Assembly: GCA_003141555.1 (NCBI GenBank)
Contig: PLMN01000025.1
Coordinates: 62,001-126,000 of the forward strand
DNA: 64,000 nt
Reading direction: 5' to 3'
Source of the DNA: Candidatus Aminicenantota bacterium
Lineage (GTDB): Bacteria > Acidobacteriota > Aminicenantia > Aminicenantales > UBA4085
Shown here piece after piece: positions 52,019 to 60,387 of the stretch. Every line of letters begins with the position of its first letter. Position 1 is the stretch's first letter. Under the pieces are notes generated by a model that worked only from the letters and a program-made list of their open reading frames with translations, ran no database searches and was not told the DNA's origin. A program made the position numbers and the translations under genes.

Positions 52019-53635
52019 TCAATAGATCCAGCTTTTGTCCCCGTCCGGAGAATTTTTCAGGACGTGATCGGCCATGGCCCGCGTCAGCTCGTCTCCCCGA
52101 AACGGGCTCCAGCCGTGCCCGCCGCGGTCGCCGTATTTGAATTCGCCGCCATAGGCGGGGTTCGTCGCGCTCTCCAGGAAAGCCTGGAGCAGGTAGCAGG
52201 CCTCGTTGAGGTAGAAATTGTCCATCCGGCCGCAGTAAACGTGAATCTTGCCCGCCAGCCTGGGGCCGAGCGCGGGCCAGTCCTTTTCGAGCCGGCGGCG
52301 GAGGTCATAGCGCTCCCCGGCCCAGGCCGCGACCGCCTTGTCGATCCGTCCCGTGAGAGGATCCCACAGCGGCTGGGGATATCCGTCGGCGGCCACGGGG
52401 GCAAAGACCGCATTCCAGATGGCCCATTGTCCCCCCGACCGGCTGCGGTCGCCGATCGCCTCTTCATAGAGGCACTCCTGGTCCATCGTGTAGACCAGGT
52501 TGCCGCTCGTGTCCCGCTCGCCGCCGCGCGGCACGCTCATCCATTCGCCCTCGACGCGGTAGGCGTTGGCGTCGTTATAGAGGTTGACGATCTGATACTT
52601 GTGGAAATCGACCGGATCGGGACAGAACGACCATGTCCCCCCGAAGACGTCCGGGTAGAAGACCTGCATGGCCAGGGAGATCCAGCCGCCCGTGGACCCG
52701 CCGGTGAGCACGCGCGCCCAGGGCCGGCCGATGGCCCGGTACGTCGCCTCGAGGCGGGGGATGAGCTCGGTGACGATCGCGTCGCCGTACGGCCCGACGT
52801 TCTCCGAATTCACGCCGTACGAGTCGTCGTAGTAGGGGCAGGCGTGCTCGATCGTGACCTGGATGAAGCGCGGCGCCGTGTCCGCGTCCCAGATCTTGAA
52901 GGCGGGATTAGTGAGGGACTCGCTGAAGCGGCCGACGCTCCCGCGGGGAAAGTGGCCCTGGTTGTAGAGGACCGGGTACCGGACGTCCGGATGCTCGTCG
53001 TAGCCCTTGGGCAGGAGAATGTTCGCCCCGAGGAACATCGGCCGGCCCCAGAAGCGGGTCAGCAATTCGCTCTGGATTCGGAGATGCTTGAGATGGGGCG
53101 TATCCGGGCTGGCCGGGAGGGGGGGAACGACGCGGCTCAGGACGATCGGCGCGGGCGCCTCGCCGCCGATCCGGACCTTGACCGGATCGCTGAAGAGATT
53201 TCCCGGAGAACGGCGCCAGTTCTGGCCTTCGCCCTGATCCATGTGAAGCTCAACGGTCTTGCCGTCCGAGCGCCGGAAGGTCGTATAGACGTTCAACCAG
53301 GCTTGAACGAAATACTCCCCGTCGGGAAGATCGGACAGGCTCCTCAGGGGATAGCCGAATGCCGTCTCGTCGACGACGGCCCGCTCCCCCGGTTTGAGAG
53401 CCTCGACGTTTTTTCCGAACACCGGCGTCCCGTTGACGCCGGGATTGAAGCGCTCCGTCCGGGAGACGAGGAGCAAAATGCGCCCCGAGGCCGGCTCGGC
53501 CCGGACCGAGGGATCGATCGAAACGGCGAAGCGGACCGCGCCCGCCGCGCGGCCCGACGGGAGGGCGAACGCCGCCGCGACGAGCAGGGCCGGCAACAGG
53601 ATTAAGACGGTGATTTTGGACGATGTCGTTTTCAT
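52019..53635 (-). CDS. Exported esterase of the alpha/beta hydrolase (Esterase_D/enterochelin-esterase) type
   Basis: 538 aa from the ATG at 53635, signal peptide 1-31. Residues 45-190 form a beta-rich N-terminal domain (VRFAVSIDPSVRAEPASGRILLLVS). The hydrolase part follows with PVLYNQGHFPRG, the nucleophile elbow GGSTGG near 325 (Ser in VLTGGSTGGWISLAM), and likely acid and His residues in GRMDNFYLNE and GGHGWSP. It may remove acyl groups from glycans before the GH95 enzyme acts; the substrate is unknown. First gene of the operon, from a leaderless-type promoter. Confidence 0.8.
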   Translation of the reverse strand: MKTTSSKITVLILLPALLVAAAFALPSGRAAGAVRFAVSIDPSVRAEPASGRILLLVSRTERFNPGVNGTPVFGKNVEALKPGERAVVDETAFGYPLRSLSDLPDGEYFVQAWLNVYTTFRRSDGKTVELHMDQGEGQNWRRSPGNLFSDPVKVRIGGEAPAPIVLSRVVPPLPASPDTPHLKHLRIQSELLTRFWGRPMFLGANILLPKGYDEHPDVRYPVLYNQGHFPRGSVGRFSESLTNPAFKIWDADTAPRFIQVTIEHACPYYDDSYGVNSENVGPYGDAIVTELIPRLEATYRAIGRPWARVLTGGSTGGWISLAMQVFYPDVFGGTWSFCPDPVDFHKYQIVNLYNDANAYRVEGEWMSVPRGGERDTSGNLVYTMDQECLYEEAIGDRSRSGGQWAIWNAVFAPVAADGYPQPLWDPLTGRIDKAVAAWAGERYDLRRRLEKDWPALGPRLAGKIHVYCGRMDNFYLNEACYLLQAFLESATNPAYGGEFKYGDRGGHGWSPFRGDELTRAMADHVLKNSPDGDKSWIY

Positions 53636-53642
53636 GAGGTCC

Positions 53643-53671
53643 AAGATATTCCCGGCGGACGCCGCCGTCAA
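53643..53671 (-). promoter_or_regulatory. Sigma70-type promoter of the esterase-GH95 operon
   Basis: On the minus strand: TTGACG (53671-53666), 17-bp spacer, TATCTT (53648-53643). Seven bases separate it from the ATG at 53635, as at the zinc-ribbon/RDD gene. Confidence 0.7.
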
Positions 53672-53745
53672 GGCACCGCAACGTTTTCCCCGGATTCGGA
53701 GTATGATAGATCCATGTTTGAGAATCTCGGCTCGAGGTAGCGCCC

Positions 53746-55113
53746 ATGATGAACCGAATCCTTCCCTCGATCTTCCTGATCGCCGGCCTGCTCACGGCCT
53801 CCCCCGCGCCCCAGGCTCCGGCCGGCATCCAGCTCCCGCCGACACCCGTCGGGCGGAGCGTCGAAGCATATTTCAAGGCCTTCAACGCCGGCGTCGAGGC
53901 CATGCAAGGCTATTTCGCCGCGTTCACGGCCAAGGATGCGCTCCAGCAAGTGCCGATCGATGTCCGCCTCACCCGCTATCGCCAGATGCACGAGCGGCTC
54001 GGCAACCTCGAGCTCCGGAAGCTCGTCGAAGCCAAGTCGGATCTCGTCCGCGTCGTCGCCCACGGCGGCAACGGCCCGCTCGTCAACCTCGAGTTCCAAT
54101 TCGAGCCGGCGGAGCCGTTCGGCCTCATCGCCATCCGGGTCACGGACGCCGGCATGGAGGGCGCGCCCGGCGATCCGAAGAAGGACGCCTCCGAGCTCGC
54201 CTCCACCGTCCGGGCGTATGCCCAGAAACTCGCGGACGAGGACGCTTTTTCCGGGGTCATCCTCCTCGCCCGCGACGGCGCGCCGATCTTCGAGCAGGCC
54301 TTCGGCCTGGCCGACCGCGCCCGCAAGATCCCGAACCGGCTGGACACGAAATTCAACATCGGCTCCATCAACAAGTCGTTCACCGCCCTCGCCGCCCGCC
54401 AGCTGTTCGCCCAGGGCAAGCTGTCTCTCGACGACCCGATCGGGAAATTCCTGCCGGACTACCCCAATCTCGAGGCGGCGGTCAAGGTGACCGTCAGCCA
54501 TCTCGTCGACATGACCTCGGGCATCGGGGATTTCTTCGGCGACCGCTACCAGGCCACGCCCAAGGACAAGCTCCGATCACTCAAGGACTATCTCCCCCTG
54601 TTCGCCGACAAGCCTCTCGAGTTCGAGCCCGGCACCAAGACCCTGTATTCCAACGGAGGATATCTCGTCCTCGGCCTGATCGTCGAGAAAGCCTCGGGCC
54701 AGGATTACTATGCGTACGTCCGGGAGCACATCTACAAGCCCGCGGAAATGACCGACTCGGATTCCTACGCCAAGGGCGACGTGGTCGCGAATCGGGCGAA
54801 AGGCTACACCCACTCGGGGTCGGCCTGGGTCCCGAATGACGACACCCTGCCCGCCCGCGGAAGTTCGTCGGGCGGCGGATATTCCACGGCGCACGACCTC
54901 CTCAAGTACGTGGTCGCCCTCCAAAAGGGAACGTTCGGGGAGCTCCCCGAAGACTTGAAGGACGGGATGGGCATCGCCGGCGGCGCGCCGGGGCTCAACG
55001 CGGGAGTGGAATGGGACGCGAAGCGGGGCTATACGATCATCGTCCTGGCCAACCTTGACCCGCCGGCCGCCGAGCGCATCGCCCTGCAGATCCGGGCCTG
55101 GCTGCCCCAGTAA
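53746..55113 (+). CDS. Exported serine hydrolase of the class C beta-lactamase family
   Basis: 455 aa with a signal peptide (ending ASPAPQ). Residues 30-145 form an extra N-terminal domain (EAYFKAFNAGVEAMQGYFAAF) resembling a nuclear-transport-factor-like fold. The catalytic part has Ser-x-x-Lys in GSINKSFTALA near 208, the Tyr-x-Asn motif in LYSNGGYLVLGLIVEKASG near 302 and GSSSGGGYST. The third motif near the end is GGAPG in place of HxG or KTG. Beta-lactam resistance is unlikely; peptidase or esterase activity on cell-wall or peptide substrates fits better. Divergent from the esterase operon. Confidence 0.88.
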   Translation: MMNRILPSIFLIAGLLTASPAPQAPAGIQLPPTPVGRSVEAYFKAFNAGVEAMQGYFAAFTAKDALQQVPIDVRLTRYRQMHERLGNLELRKLVEAKSDLVRVVAHGGNGPLVNLEFQFEPAEPFGLIAIRVTDAGMEGAPGDPKKDASELASTVRAYAQKLADEDAFSGVILLARDGAPIFEQAFGLADRARKIPNRLDTKFNIGSINKSFTALAARQLFAQGKLSLDDPIGKFLPDYPNLEAAVKVTVSHLVDMTSGIGDFFGDRYQATPKDKLRSLKDYLPLFADKPLEFEPGTKTLYSNGGYLVLGLIVEKASGQDYYAYVREHIYKPAEMTDSDSYAKGDVVANRAKGYTHSGSAWVPNDDTLPARGSSSGGGYSTAHDLLKYVVALQKGTFGELPEDLKDGMGIAGGAPGLNAGVEWDAKRGYTIIVLANLDPPAAERIALQIRAWLPQ

Positions 55114-55125
55114 CGGGACGGGGAT

Positions 55126-55389
55126 TTATTCGAAGATCTCGCCCCGGTCGGCGAGCCACCTGTTCTTGAAATAGCGGAGAATCTCCTGGCGCCGGCCCTC
55201 AAGCCGCTCGAGGCGCCGGCCGATCCGCCGCAGGCGGACGCGGATATAGCCGACCCGGAGGCGGCTGAGGTCGCGGAGCTCGAGTCTCAGGCGGAGACGC
55301 TCGGTCCGCACCTTGTTGCGGCGCTCCCGGCGTCCGATCTTGTTTTCCCGGAAGATCATCATCAGAGATTCCAATCCTTCCGTCCGCAT
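55126..55389 (-). CDS. Small highly basic hypothetical protein
   Basis: 87 aa, about a third Arg/Lys, with a heptad-like pattern of Leu (LRLRLELRDLSRLRVGYIRVRLRRIGRRLERLEGRRQEIL), so helical and possibly nucleic-acid binding. A good promoter lies 35 nt upstream, which favours a real gene. The ATG at 55362 (MMIFRENK), with GGAAGGA upstream, is an alternative start. No family recognised. It is convergent with the serine hydrolase, 12 bp away. Confidence 0.5.
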   Translation of the reverse strand: MRTEGLESLMMIFRENKIGRRERRNKVRTERLRLRLELRDLSRLRVGYIRVRLRRIGRRLERLEGRRQEILRYFKNRWLADRGEIFE

Positions 55390-55423
55390 GGCCGCACCCT
55401 CACAACCCGAATAATACCACTAG

Positions 55424-55452
55424 ACTTTAGGGCGCAACGCGGGATTTGTCAA
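55424..55452 (-). promoter_or_regulatory. Sigma70-type promoter of the small basic protein gene
   Basis: On the minus strand: consensus TTGACA (55452-55447), 17-bp spacer, TAAAGT (55429-55424). Leader of about 28 nt. Confidence 0.6.
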
Positions 55453-55456
55453 GGCG

Positions 55457-55486
55457 ATCGGCGGCCCGGCGCGCCGGGCCGCCGAT
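55457..55486. repeat. Perfect 30-bp GC palindrome
   Basis: Fifteen bases beginning ATCGGCGGCCCG are followed at once by their exact reverse complement. It lies downstream of the UxaC-like gene and 5 bp before the -35 box of the small basic gene, on the minus strand. It may end UxaC-like transcription without a U-tract or insulate the promoter. A weaker hairpin (CCTCCT/AGGAGG) lies at about 55509-55528. Confidence 0.6.
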
Positions 55487-55574
55487 TGTCCCGAGGCCTT
55501 GCGAGGGACCTCCTCTTCTAGAAGGAGGGGTTTCTCCCAACCAAATCGAGGCCCCCCCTCTGCCGGAGCGAGGG

Positions 55575-56828
55575 CTATTTAGCCGGCCGCGCGGCGACGA
55601 ACGACTCGAAATTGCCGGCGAAGAGCGCGGCCGCGTCGCGCCGGATATCGTCTTCCGTAACGCGCCATCCCGCCGCGGCCAGGTCCGCGTATTTTTCAGC
55701 CAAAACATCGCCCACGGCGGCCCGGGCGTGCTTCCATTTGTAGAGGATCTGCTCCAGGACGCGCGCGTCGGAATGCTGGGGGATGTAGCTTAAGCCCAGG
55801 AGGTCCGTCCGAAGGGCGGTGATTTCACGGACGAGGCCCGGTCCGTTCAGGAACCACCAGCAGCCGAAGGGCATCAGGTTCGCGAACTTGCGGGCCGCGA
55901 CGCAGAGCTCGTGCTGGTTTTCGCGCGAGAGCATCGTGACGAGGAATCGGTTCGAGGGGAATGCCCGGCAGAGGTTTTGGACGGCCGCGACGTCGGCCCG
56001 GCCCAAGCCGTCCCCGGCCGGCCCGAGGTCGGGATTCACGCCGCGCTCCACCCCGATCATCAGGGCGAAGGGCACGCCCGCCGCCTCGGCCGCGGGAAGG
56101 ACCGCCTCCGCCAGCAGGCGCGCCCGGGAGGAAGGCCCGGGAAAGGCAAACGTCGGCGGGAGCGACGCCGCGGCGTAGAGGGCTCCCGTCCGGTCAAGCC
56201 ATTCGGCGACAAACCGTCGGACCTCGGCCATCGTCCGGCCGCCGAGCCCCGGCTCGACATCGAATCCCCAGGCCTGAAGGCGGAAAACGGCCGACGGCCA
56301 GGCGCCGAGCAGTGCATCCAGCCGGAGCGCGGCCCGGAAGCGGGGGTCGGGCTTCGGTCCCGCGAGCCAGACGGCACGTTCCGGGCCATCGAAAGGATCA
56401 TTGGTCATGACGGCGTATTCGACGCCGGCCAGGTCGAACACGCGGGCGACATGCTCTTCGGGATTCCGGCGGGCGAAAAAGTCCCGGTACTCCGCGAGGT
56501 CGCGCGGCCCGGGATCGAGCCCCAGGGAGGCGAGCGCGGTGACCACCCCGCGGCAGGCCTCGCTCACCGGGGACCGCTCGAGGAAGAGCGTTCGCCAGAC
56601 GAGGTCGGCCCGGGTCCGCTTGTCGAGGCGGCCGAACGCCGCCGCGGGCATCGGCAGCCAACGCAGCGCTTCGGCGACGAGATAGTGGTAGGTGAGCAGC
56701 TCGTCGATCCCGGACAGGAGGAGCGGGCCGAAGGCCGGAGCGAAAAGATGGGTGTGGATATCGGCGACCCGGACCTTGTCGACGGCATCCCGAGTCATCC
56801 GGACGATCGTTTCGCGTTCCGCGTTCAT
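55575..56828 (-). CDS. Amidohydrolase-fold protein, uronate isomerase (UxaC)-like
   Basis: 417 aa from the ATG at 56828, 7 nt after GGAGG. The TIM-barrel metal motif VADIHTHLF opens the chain, and GIDELLTYHYLVAEALRW follows as in uronate isomerases. Later segments are VMTNDPFDG near 138, LMIGVERGVNPDLG near 250, FLVTMLSRENQHE and MPFGCWWFLNGPGLV. It is shorter than Escherichia UxaC (about 470 aa). Uronate isomerases convert glucuronate or galacturonate to the keto sugar. The ExuT-like transporter gene 23 bp upstream supports this reading. A more distant amidohydrolase role remains possible. Confidence 0.7.
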   Translation of the reverse strand: MNAERETIVRMTRDAVDKVRVADIHTHLFAPAFGPLLLSGIDELLTYHYLVAEALRWLPMPAAAFGRLDKRTRADLVWRTLFLERSPVSEACRGVVTALASLGLDPGPRDLAEYRDFFARRNPEEHVARVFDLAGVEYAVMTNDPFDGPERAVWLAGPKPDPRFRAALRLDALLGAWPSAVFRLQAWGFDVEPGLGGRTMAEVRRFVAEWLDRTGALYAAASLPPTFAFPGPSSRARLLAEAVLPAAEAAGVPFALMIGVERGVNPDLGPAGDGLGRADVAAVQNLCRAFPSNRFLVTMLSRENQHELCVAARKFANLMPFGCWWFLNGPGLVREITALRTDLLGLSYIPQHSDARVLEQILYKWKHARAAVGDVLAEKYADLAAAGWRVTEDDIRRDAAALFAGNFESFVAARPAK

Positions 56829-56851
56829 GCGGCGCCTCCGCGTTCCAACCC

Positions 56852-58153
56852 TCAAGGCCGGCGGACGGGCTTGAGGTCGTCCCCGAGGGGCGTCATCCGA
56901 GGCATGATCAGGTGGATGGCGCCCAGCGCGACGGGATAAAGCAAACCCGCCACTAAAAAGGCGACGAAATACCCTTGGCGGCCGCTCCGGTCCAGGATCC
57001 TGCCCACCCCGAGATCGGCCGCGATCCCGGCTGCGGCGCCGATCATCCCCCCGATCCCGACGACGGAAGCCGTGGCCTTCCGCGGGAAGATATCGGAGGC
57101 CAAGGTGAAGGCATTGGCCGACCAGGCTTGGTGCCCCCCCGCGGCCAGGGCCATCAAGGCCACGGCCAGCCAGACCTTGGAAGCCTGCGTGGCGAAGACA
57201 ACGGGGAGGATGACCACGGCGCAGAGGAGCATGGTGGTCTTCCGGGCGCGGTTGATCGACCATCCCTTCAGGATGAGGGCTGAGGACAGCCAGCCGCCGG
57301 CGACGCTCCCGAAGTCGGCGACGATATAAATGACGACCAGGGGCAGGGCCAGGCCCGTCAGGGAAAGCCCGAACTGGGCGTTCAAGAAGAAGGTCCCCCA
57401 GAACATGTAGAAATACCAGACGGCGTCCGGCAGCTTGGCCGCGGCGAACGCCCAGGTCTCCTTGACCGGCAGGACTTTGGCCCAGGGGATTTTTTCCTCG
57501 GTCTCCGGGGCGGCGTCGCACCGGATATAAGCCAGCTCGGCCGGCACGACGCGGGGATGGGCCTCGGGCCGGCGGTAGGTCCGCAGCCAGAGCACGATCC
57601 AGGTCGCGCTCAGCGCCGCCGTGGTCAGGAAGGTGAACTGCCAGCGCTGGCCTTCGGGCCCGACGATAATGGTTGCGAGCGCCGCGGCGAGGATGATCCC
57701 GACGTTCGTCCCGGCATTGAAGATGCCGGTGGCCAGGGCCCGCTCGCGCTTGGGGAACCATTCGGCGATGGTCTTGATGGAGGAGGGGAAATTCCCCGAC
57801 TCGCCGAACCCCAGACCGAACCGGGCGAGGGCGAAGCCGATCCAGCCCATGCCCCGGGTGATAAGGGCATGGAGCAGGCTGAATACGCTCCAGGTCCCGA
57901 TGGAATAGAGATAGCCCTTCTTCGTCCCCTTCCGGTCGATCACGGCGCCCATGACCAGGAAGCCGAGGGCGTAGGCGATCTTGAACGAGATCGTGATATA
58001 GGAATACTGGATGTTCGTCCAGCCGAAGACGTGGTCGCGCAGGGTCGGCCCGAGGACGCCGAGGACGCTCCGGTCCATGTAATTGATGGTCGTGGCCATG
58101 AAGAGCAGGGCCAGGATGCGCCAGCGGAAGGAGCCGATATTGCGCAAGGCCAT
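56852..58153 (-). CDS. MFS transporter, hexuronate (ExuT)/anion:cation symporter type
   Basis: 433 aa with 12 predicted membrane helices. The start region RWRILALLFMATTINYMDRSVLGVLGP is the hallmark of the ExuT/phthalate group, and GFGESGNFPSSIKTIAEWFPKRERALATGIFNAGTNVGIILA is the conserved loop and helix. Members import hexuronates, galactonate or related acids with protons. It should supply the UxaC-like enzyme encoded next. The ATG at 58153 gives MALRNIGSFRW; upstream TATAAA could be its -10 box. Confidence 0.9.
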   Translation of the reverse strand: MALRNIGSFRWRILALLFMATTINYMDRSVLGVLGPTLRDHVFGWTNIQYSYITISFKIAYALGFLVMGAVIDRKGTKKGYLYSIGTWSVFSLLHALITRGMGWIGFALARFGLGFGESGNFPSSIKTIAEWFPKRERALATGIFNAGTNVGIILAAALATIIVGPEGQRWQFTFLTTAALSATWIVLWLRTYRRPEAHPRVVPAELAYIRCDAAPETEEKIPWAKVLPVKETWAFAAAKLPDAVWYFYMFWGTFFLNAQFGLSLTGLALPLVVIYIVADFGSVAGGWLSSALILKGWSINRARKTTMLLCAVVILPVVFATQASKVWLAVALMALAAGGHQAWSANAFTLASDIFPRKATASVVGIGGMIGAAAGIAADLGVGRILDRSGRQGYFVAFLVAGLLYPVALGAIHLIMPRMTPLGDDLKPVRRP

Positions 58154-58201
58154 GGGAGTCCGTTGAATTTTATATGAGCGCCGCGAAAAAGGAAAGGCGA
58201 G

Positions 58202-58278
58202 GGCGGAAAGGGGGGACACAGAACGCTAGCCTGCCGTCAGCAAAAGAAACGCAGGGTTCTGTGTCCCCTCTTTCCGCC
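58202..58278. repeat. Palindromic repeat, family A, copy 2
   Basis: 23-bp arms (ending GGGGACACAGAAC and its complement) with one mismatch enclose a 31-nt core that matches the copy at 16415-16465 in 23 of 31 positions. The arms extend beyond those of copy 1 into GGCGGAAAG/CTTTCCGCC. It lies between the MFS gene start and the PepSY-like gene end. Confidence 0.8.
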
Positions 58279-58306
58279 AAAGGAGAGCCCTTGCTTCGCT
58301 CGGGAT

Positions 58307-58343
58307 GACGAATGGCCCCGAGGTCTGCTCGGGGCCATTCGTC
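58307..58343 (-). terminator. Perfect 15-bp hairpin at the end of the PepSY-like gene
   Basis: GACGAATGGCCCCGA and its exact complement around a 7-nt loop, overlapping the TGA stop at 58344-58342. No U-tract follows, so termination may need Rho. Upstream bases (CTTCGCTCGGGATGAC) resemble the repeat at 61228-61345. Confidence 0.5.
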
Positions 58344-58980
58344 ACTTCTTGACCGGAGGGGTAGCCGGCTTTTCAGCCGGGGCCTTCGGGACGACCTTGC
58401 CGGCGGGGTCGATCGTCACGCCCATCTTCTTGTCCTTGCCCTGGAGCGAGAGCTCGTAGACTATCGTCCCGTTTTTGGTCAGGGTCTCGGCCTTCAGGAT
58501 CTTGGCGCCGGCATAATCCTTGGCCAGCGTCGCCTTGACGGCGTCGGGCAGGCTCTCCGGGGCCATCGCTTCCTCGAGCTCGAGCACCTTGCCGTCCGCG
58601 GCGTAGATCAGGTCGCGGTTCAGCTTGCCGTCGACGCTTTCGACCTCGAACTGGGTCACCCCGTTCTCGACTTCCTTGCTCGCCCCCTTAATCTCGGCCT
58701 TGGGATAGGCGGCCTTGAACGCGGCGAGGACCGCGTCGGGGAGAACCTTGAGATCGACCGGCTTGGCCTCGGCCTTCTCGCCCTTTTCTCCGGCCTCCTC
58801 TTTCTCCTCGTCCTCTTCCTTCGCTTCCTTTTTGTCGACGGCCGCCTTCTTCTCGGTATCCGCCGCCGCGGCCTTGACTTCGGGCTTGGCCGCCGCCTGG
58901 TCCGCCGCCTTTTGCTTGCACCCGACCGCGAACAGGAAGGCCGCCGCGATCAGGAGCGCCGCCAGACTTTTGAGCTTCAT
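58342..58980 (-). CDS. Lipoprotein with PepSY-like domains
   Basis: 212 aa. Lipoprotein signal with Cys21 (LFAVGC). Residues 25-72 are an Ala/Lys/Glu-rich linker (EEDEEKEEAGEKGEKAEAK). Two repeated PepSY-like units follow: LPDAVLAAFKAAYPKAEIKGASKEVENG and LPDAVKATLAKDYAGAKILKAETLTKNG. Such domains bind or inhibit peptidases or sense envelope conditions. It is upstream of, and in the same direction as, nothing closer than the two-component genes (72 bp on), so regulation by that pair is plausible. Probably periplasmic-facing. Confidence 0.8.
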   Translation of the reverse strand: MKLKSLAALLIAAAFLFAVGCKQKAADQAAAKPEVKAAAADTEKKAAVDKKEAKEEDEEKEEAGEKGEKAEAKPVDLKVLPDAVLAAFKAAYPKAEIKGASKEVENGVTQFEVESVDGKLNRDLIYAADGKVLELEEAMAPESLPDAVKATLAKDYAGAKILKAETLTKNGTIVYELSLQGKDKKMGVTIDPAGKVVPKAPAEKPATPPVKK

Positions 58981-59052
58981 GTGTCTCTCCTTAAAAATTA
59001 TCTATTCCGAGGGATCCTGGAAATCCGCCGGGAATTCAGTTATATAGGCGTT

Positions 59053-60387
59053 TCATTTCGGCAGGACGATCCGGAAGGTGCTCCCCTGGCCTTCCCGGCT
59101 CTCCACTTCGATCGCTCCGCCGTTCGCCTCGACCGCCCATTTGGCGATCGCCAACCCCAACCCGACGCCGCCCGCGTCCCGCGGCCTGTCCTTCTCGACG
59201 CGGTAGAAGCGGTCGAAGATCTTGTCCCGCTGGTCGGCGGGAATGCCCGGACCGCTGTCGACCACCTCGATCCCGGCGACGCCGGGCTGGCCTCTCATCG
59301 CCACGCGGATCGTCCCTCCCGGCGGCGTGTATTTGATCGCGTTGTCCAGGATATTCACCACGGCCTGCCGGAGCAGACCCTCGTCCGTCGAAACAAGGAC
59401 GCCGGCCGGAAGGTCTGCGGTCAGATTCTGATTCCGCTCCTCGGCCAGGACGCGCAGGTCCTCCACGGCCTTCCCAACCAGGGCGCCGATGTCGGCGGGC
59501 TTCCGGTTCATCGGAAGGCGGCCGCTGTCGGCCCGCGTCAGGACGAGGAGGCTCTCGACGAGGTTCGTCAGCCGGGACGTTTCCTCGAGCATGCTCCCGA
59601 TGCGGTCGCGATAGGCCGTGACGTCCAGGTCCTCCTGCAGGGCGACCTCGCCGACGCTCCTGAGGGCCGCGAGTGGCGTGCGGAGCTCGTGGGACGCGTC
59701 GGCCGTGAACCGCTGCAACCGCTCGAAGGCGGACTGCAGCCGGCTCAGAGTCTGATTGAAGACGGCCGCCAGCTTTCCGAATTCATCATCCGGATTCTTG
59801 ACCGGCAACCGCTCCGAAAGGCTCTCCGCGCCGATTTTTTCGGCCTGGCGGGCCATGGCTCCCACCGGGGCGAGCAATCGTCCCGCCAGAACGTAGCCGC
59901 CGAGCGCCGCGAGGAGCAGGGCGATGGGCAAAGCCAGATAGAGAATCGCGAGCAACGTATGGAGGGCGTTCCAAACGGGCTCCTCGTCCTGGGCCACCAC
60001 CAGGAACCGGTCGCTTTTGACCGGGCCCGCCTGGAGCCGGAACCGCTCGCCGCCCCCGGATCGCACGGTCCGGATTCCGGCGGTCGGAACGCCCGGCGAT
60101 TCCGGAAGCCCGGCCTTCCGGAAGGACGCGCTCCGGAAGATGGAAACGCCCCCCCGGAAGACTTCGAACATGGAGGGGGATTCGATGTCGCCGAAATCCC
60201 CCGCGTCCTCGGCCACTTCGATGGCGACCGCCGCGAACTCCTTGGTGATCCCCCGGTCAAACTGCCGGAACAGGCGGTCCTTGACGAAGAGGAAGACGGC
60301 GAGGGAAAACGCCAGGACGATCAAGGCCAGGACCGACGTATACCAGAGGGTCAGGCGCAGGCGGACGCTCGAGGCGGACGGCTTCAT
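59053..60387 (-). CDS. Sensor histidine kinase
   Basis: 444 aa from the ATG at 60387. Two membrane helices (about 12-34 and 165-187) flank a 130-residue periplasmic sensor region. HAMP (LLAPVGAMARQAEKIGAESLSERLPV) leads to the HisKA motif SHELRTPLAALRSV, where His is the phosphorylation site. The ATPase has N box NILDNAIKYT, G1 DSGPGIP, F box DRFYRVEK and G2 GGVGLGLAIAKW. Its ATG overlaps the response regulator stop (60384-60387). CusS/PmrB-like layout; signal unknown, with envelope or metal stress likely. Confidence 0.93.
   Translation of the reverse strand: MKPSASSVRLRLTLWYTSVLALIVLAFSLAVFLFVKDRLFRQFDRGITKEFAAVAIEVAEDAGDFGDIESPSMFEVFRGGVSIFRSASFRKAGLPESPGVPTAGIRTVRSGGGERFRLQAGPVKSDRFLVVAQDEEPVWNALHTLLAILYLALPIALLLAALGGYVLAGRLLAPVGAMARQAEKIGAESLSERLPVKNPDDEFGKLAAVFNQTLSRLQSAFERLQRFTADASHELRTPLAALRSVGEVALQEDLDVTAYRDRIGSMLEETSRLTNLVESLLVLTRADSGRLPMNRKPADIGALVGKAVEDLRVLAEERNQNLTADLPAGVLVSTDEGLLRQAVVNILDNAIKYTPPGGTIRVAMRGQPGVAGIEVVDSGPGIPADQRDKIFDRFYRVEKDRPRDAGGVGLGLAIAKWAVEANGGAIEVESREGQGSTFRIVLPK

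Noticed and set aside
57629-57761. UxaC-like protein extending upstream to 57761 as a 728-residue chain
   Set aside because: The extra part is the MFS gene read out of frame. GGAGG and the conserved N-terminus mark the start at 56828.
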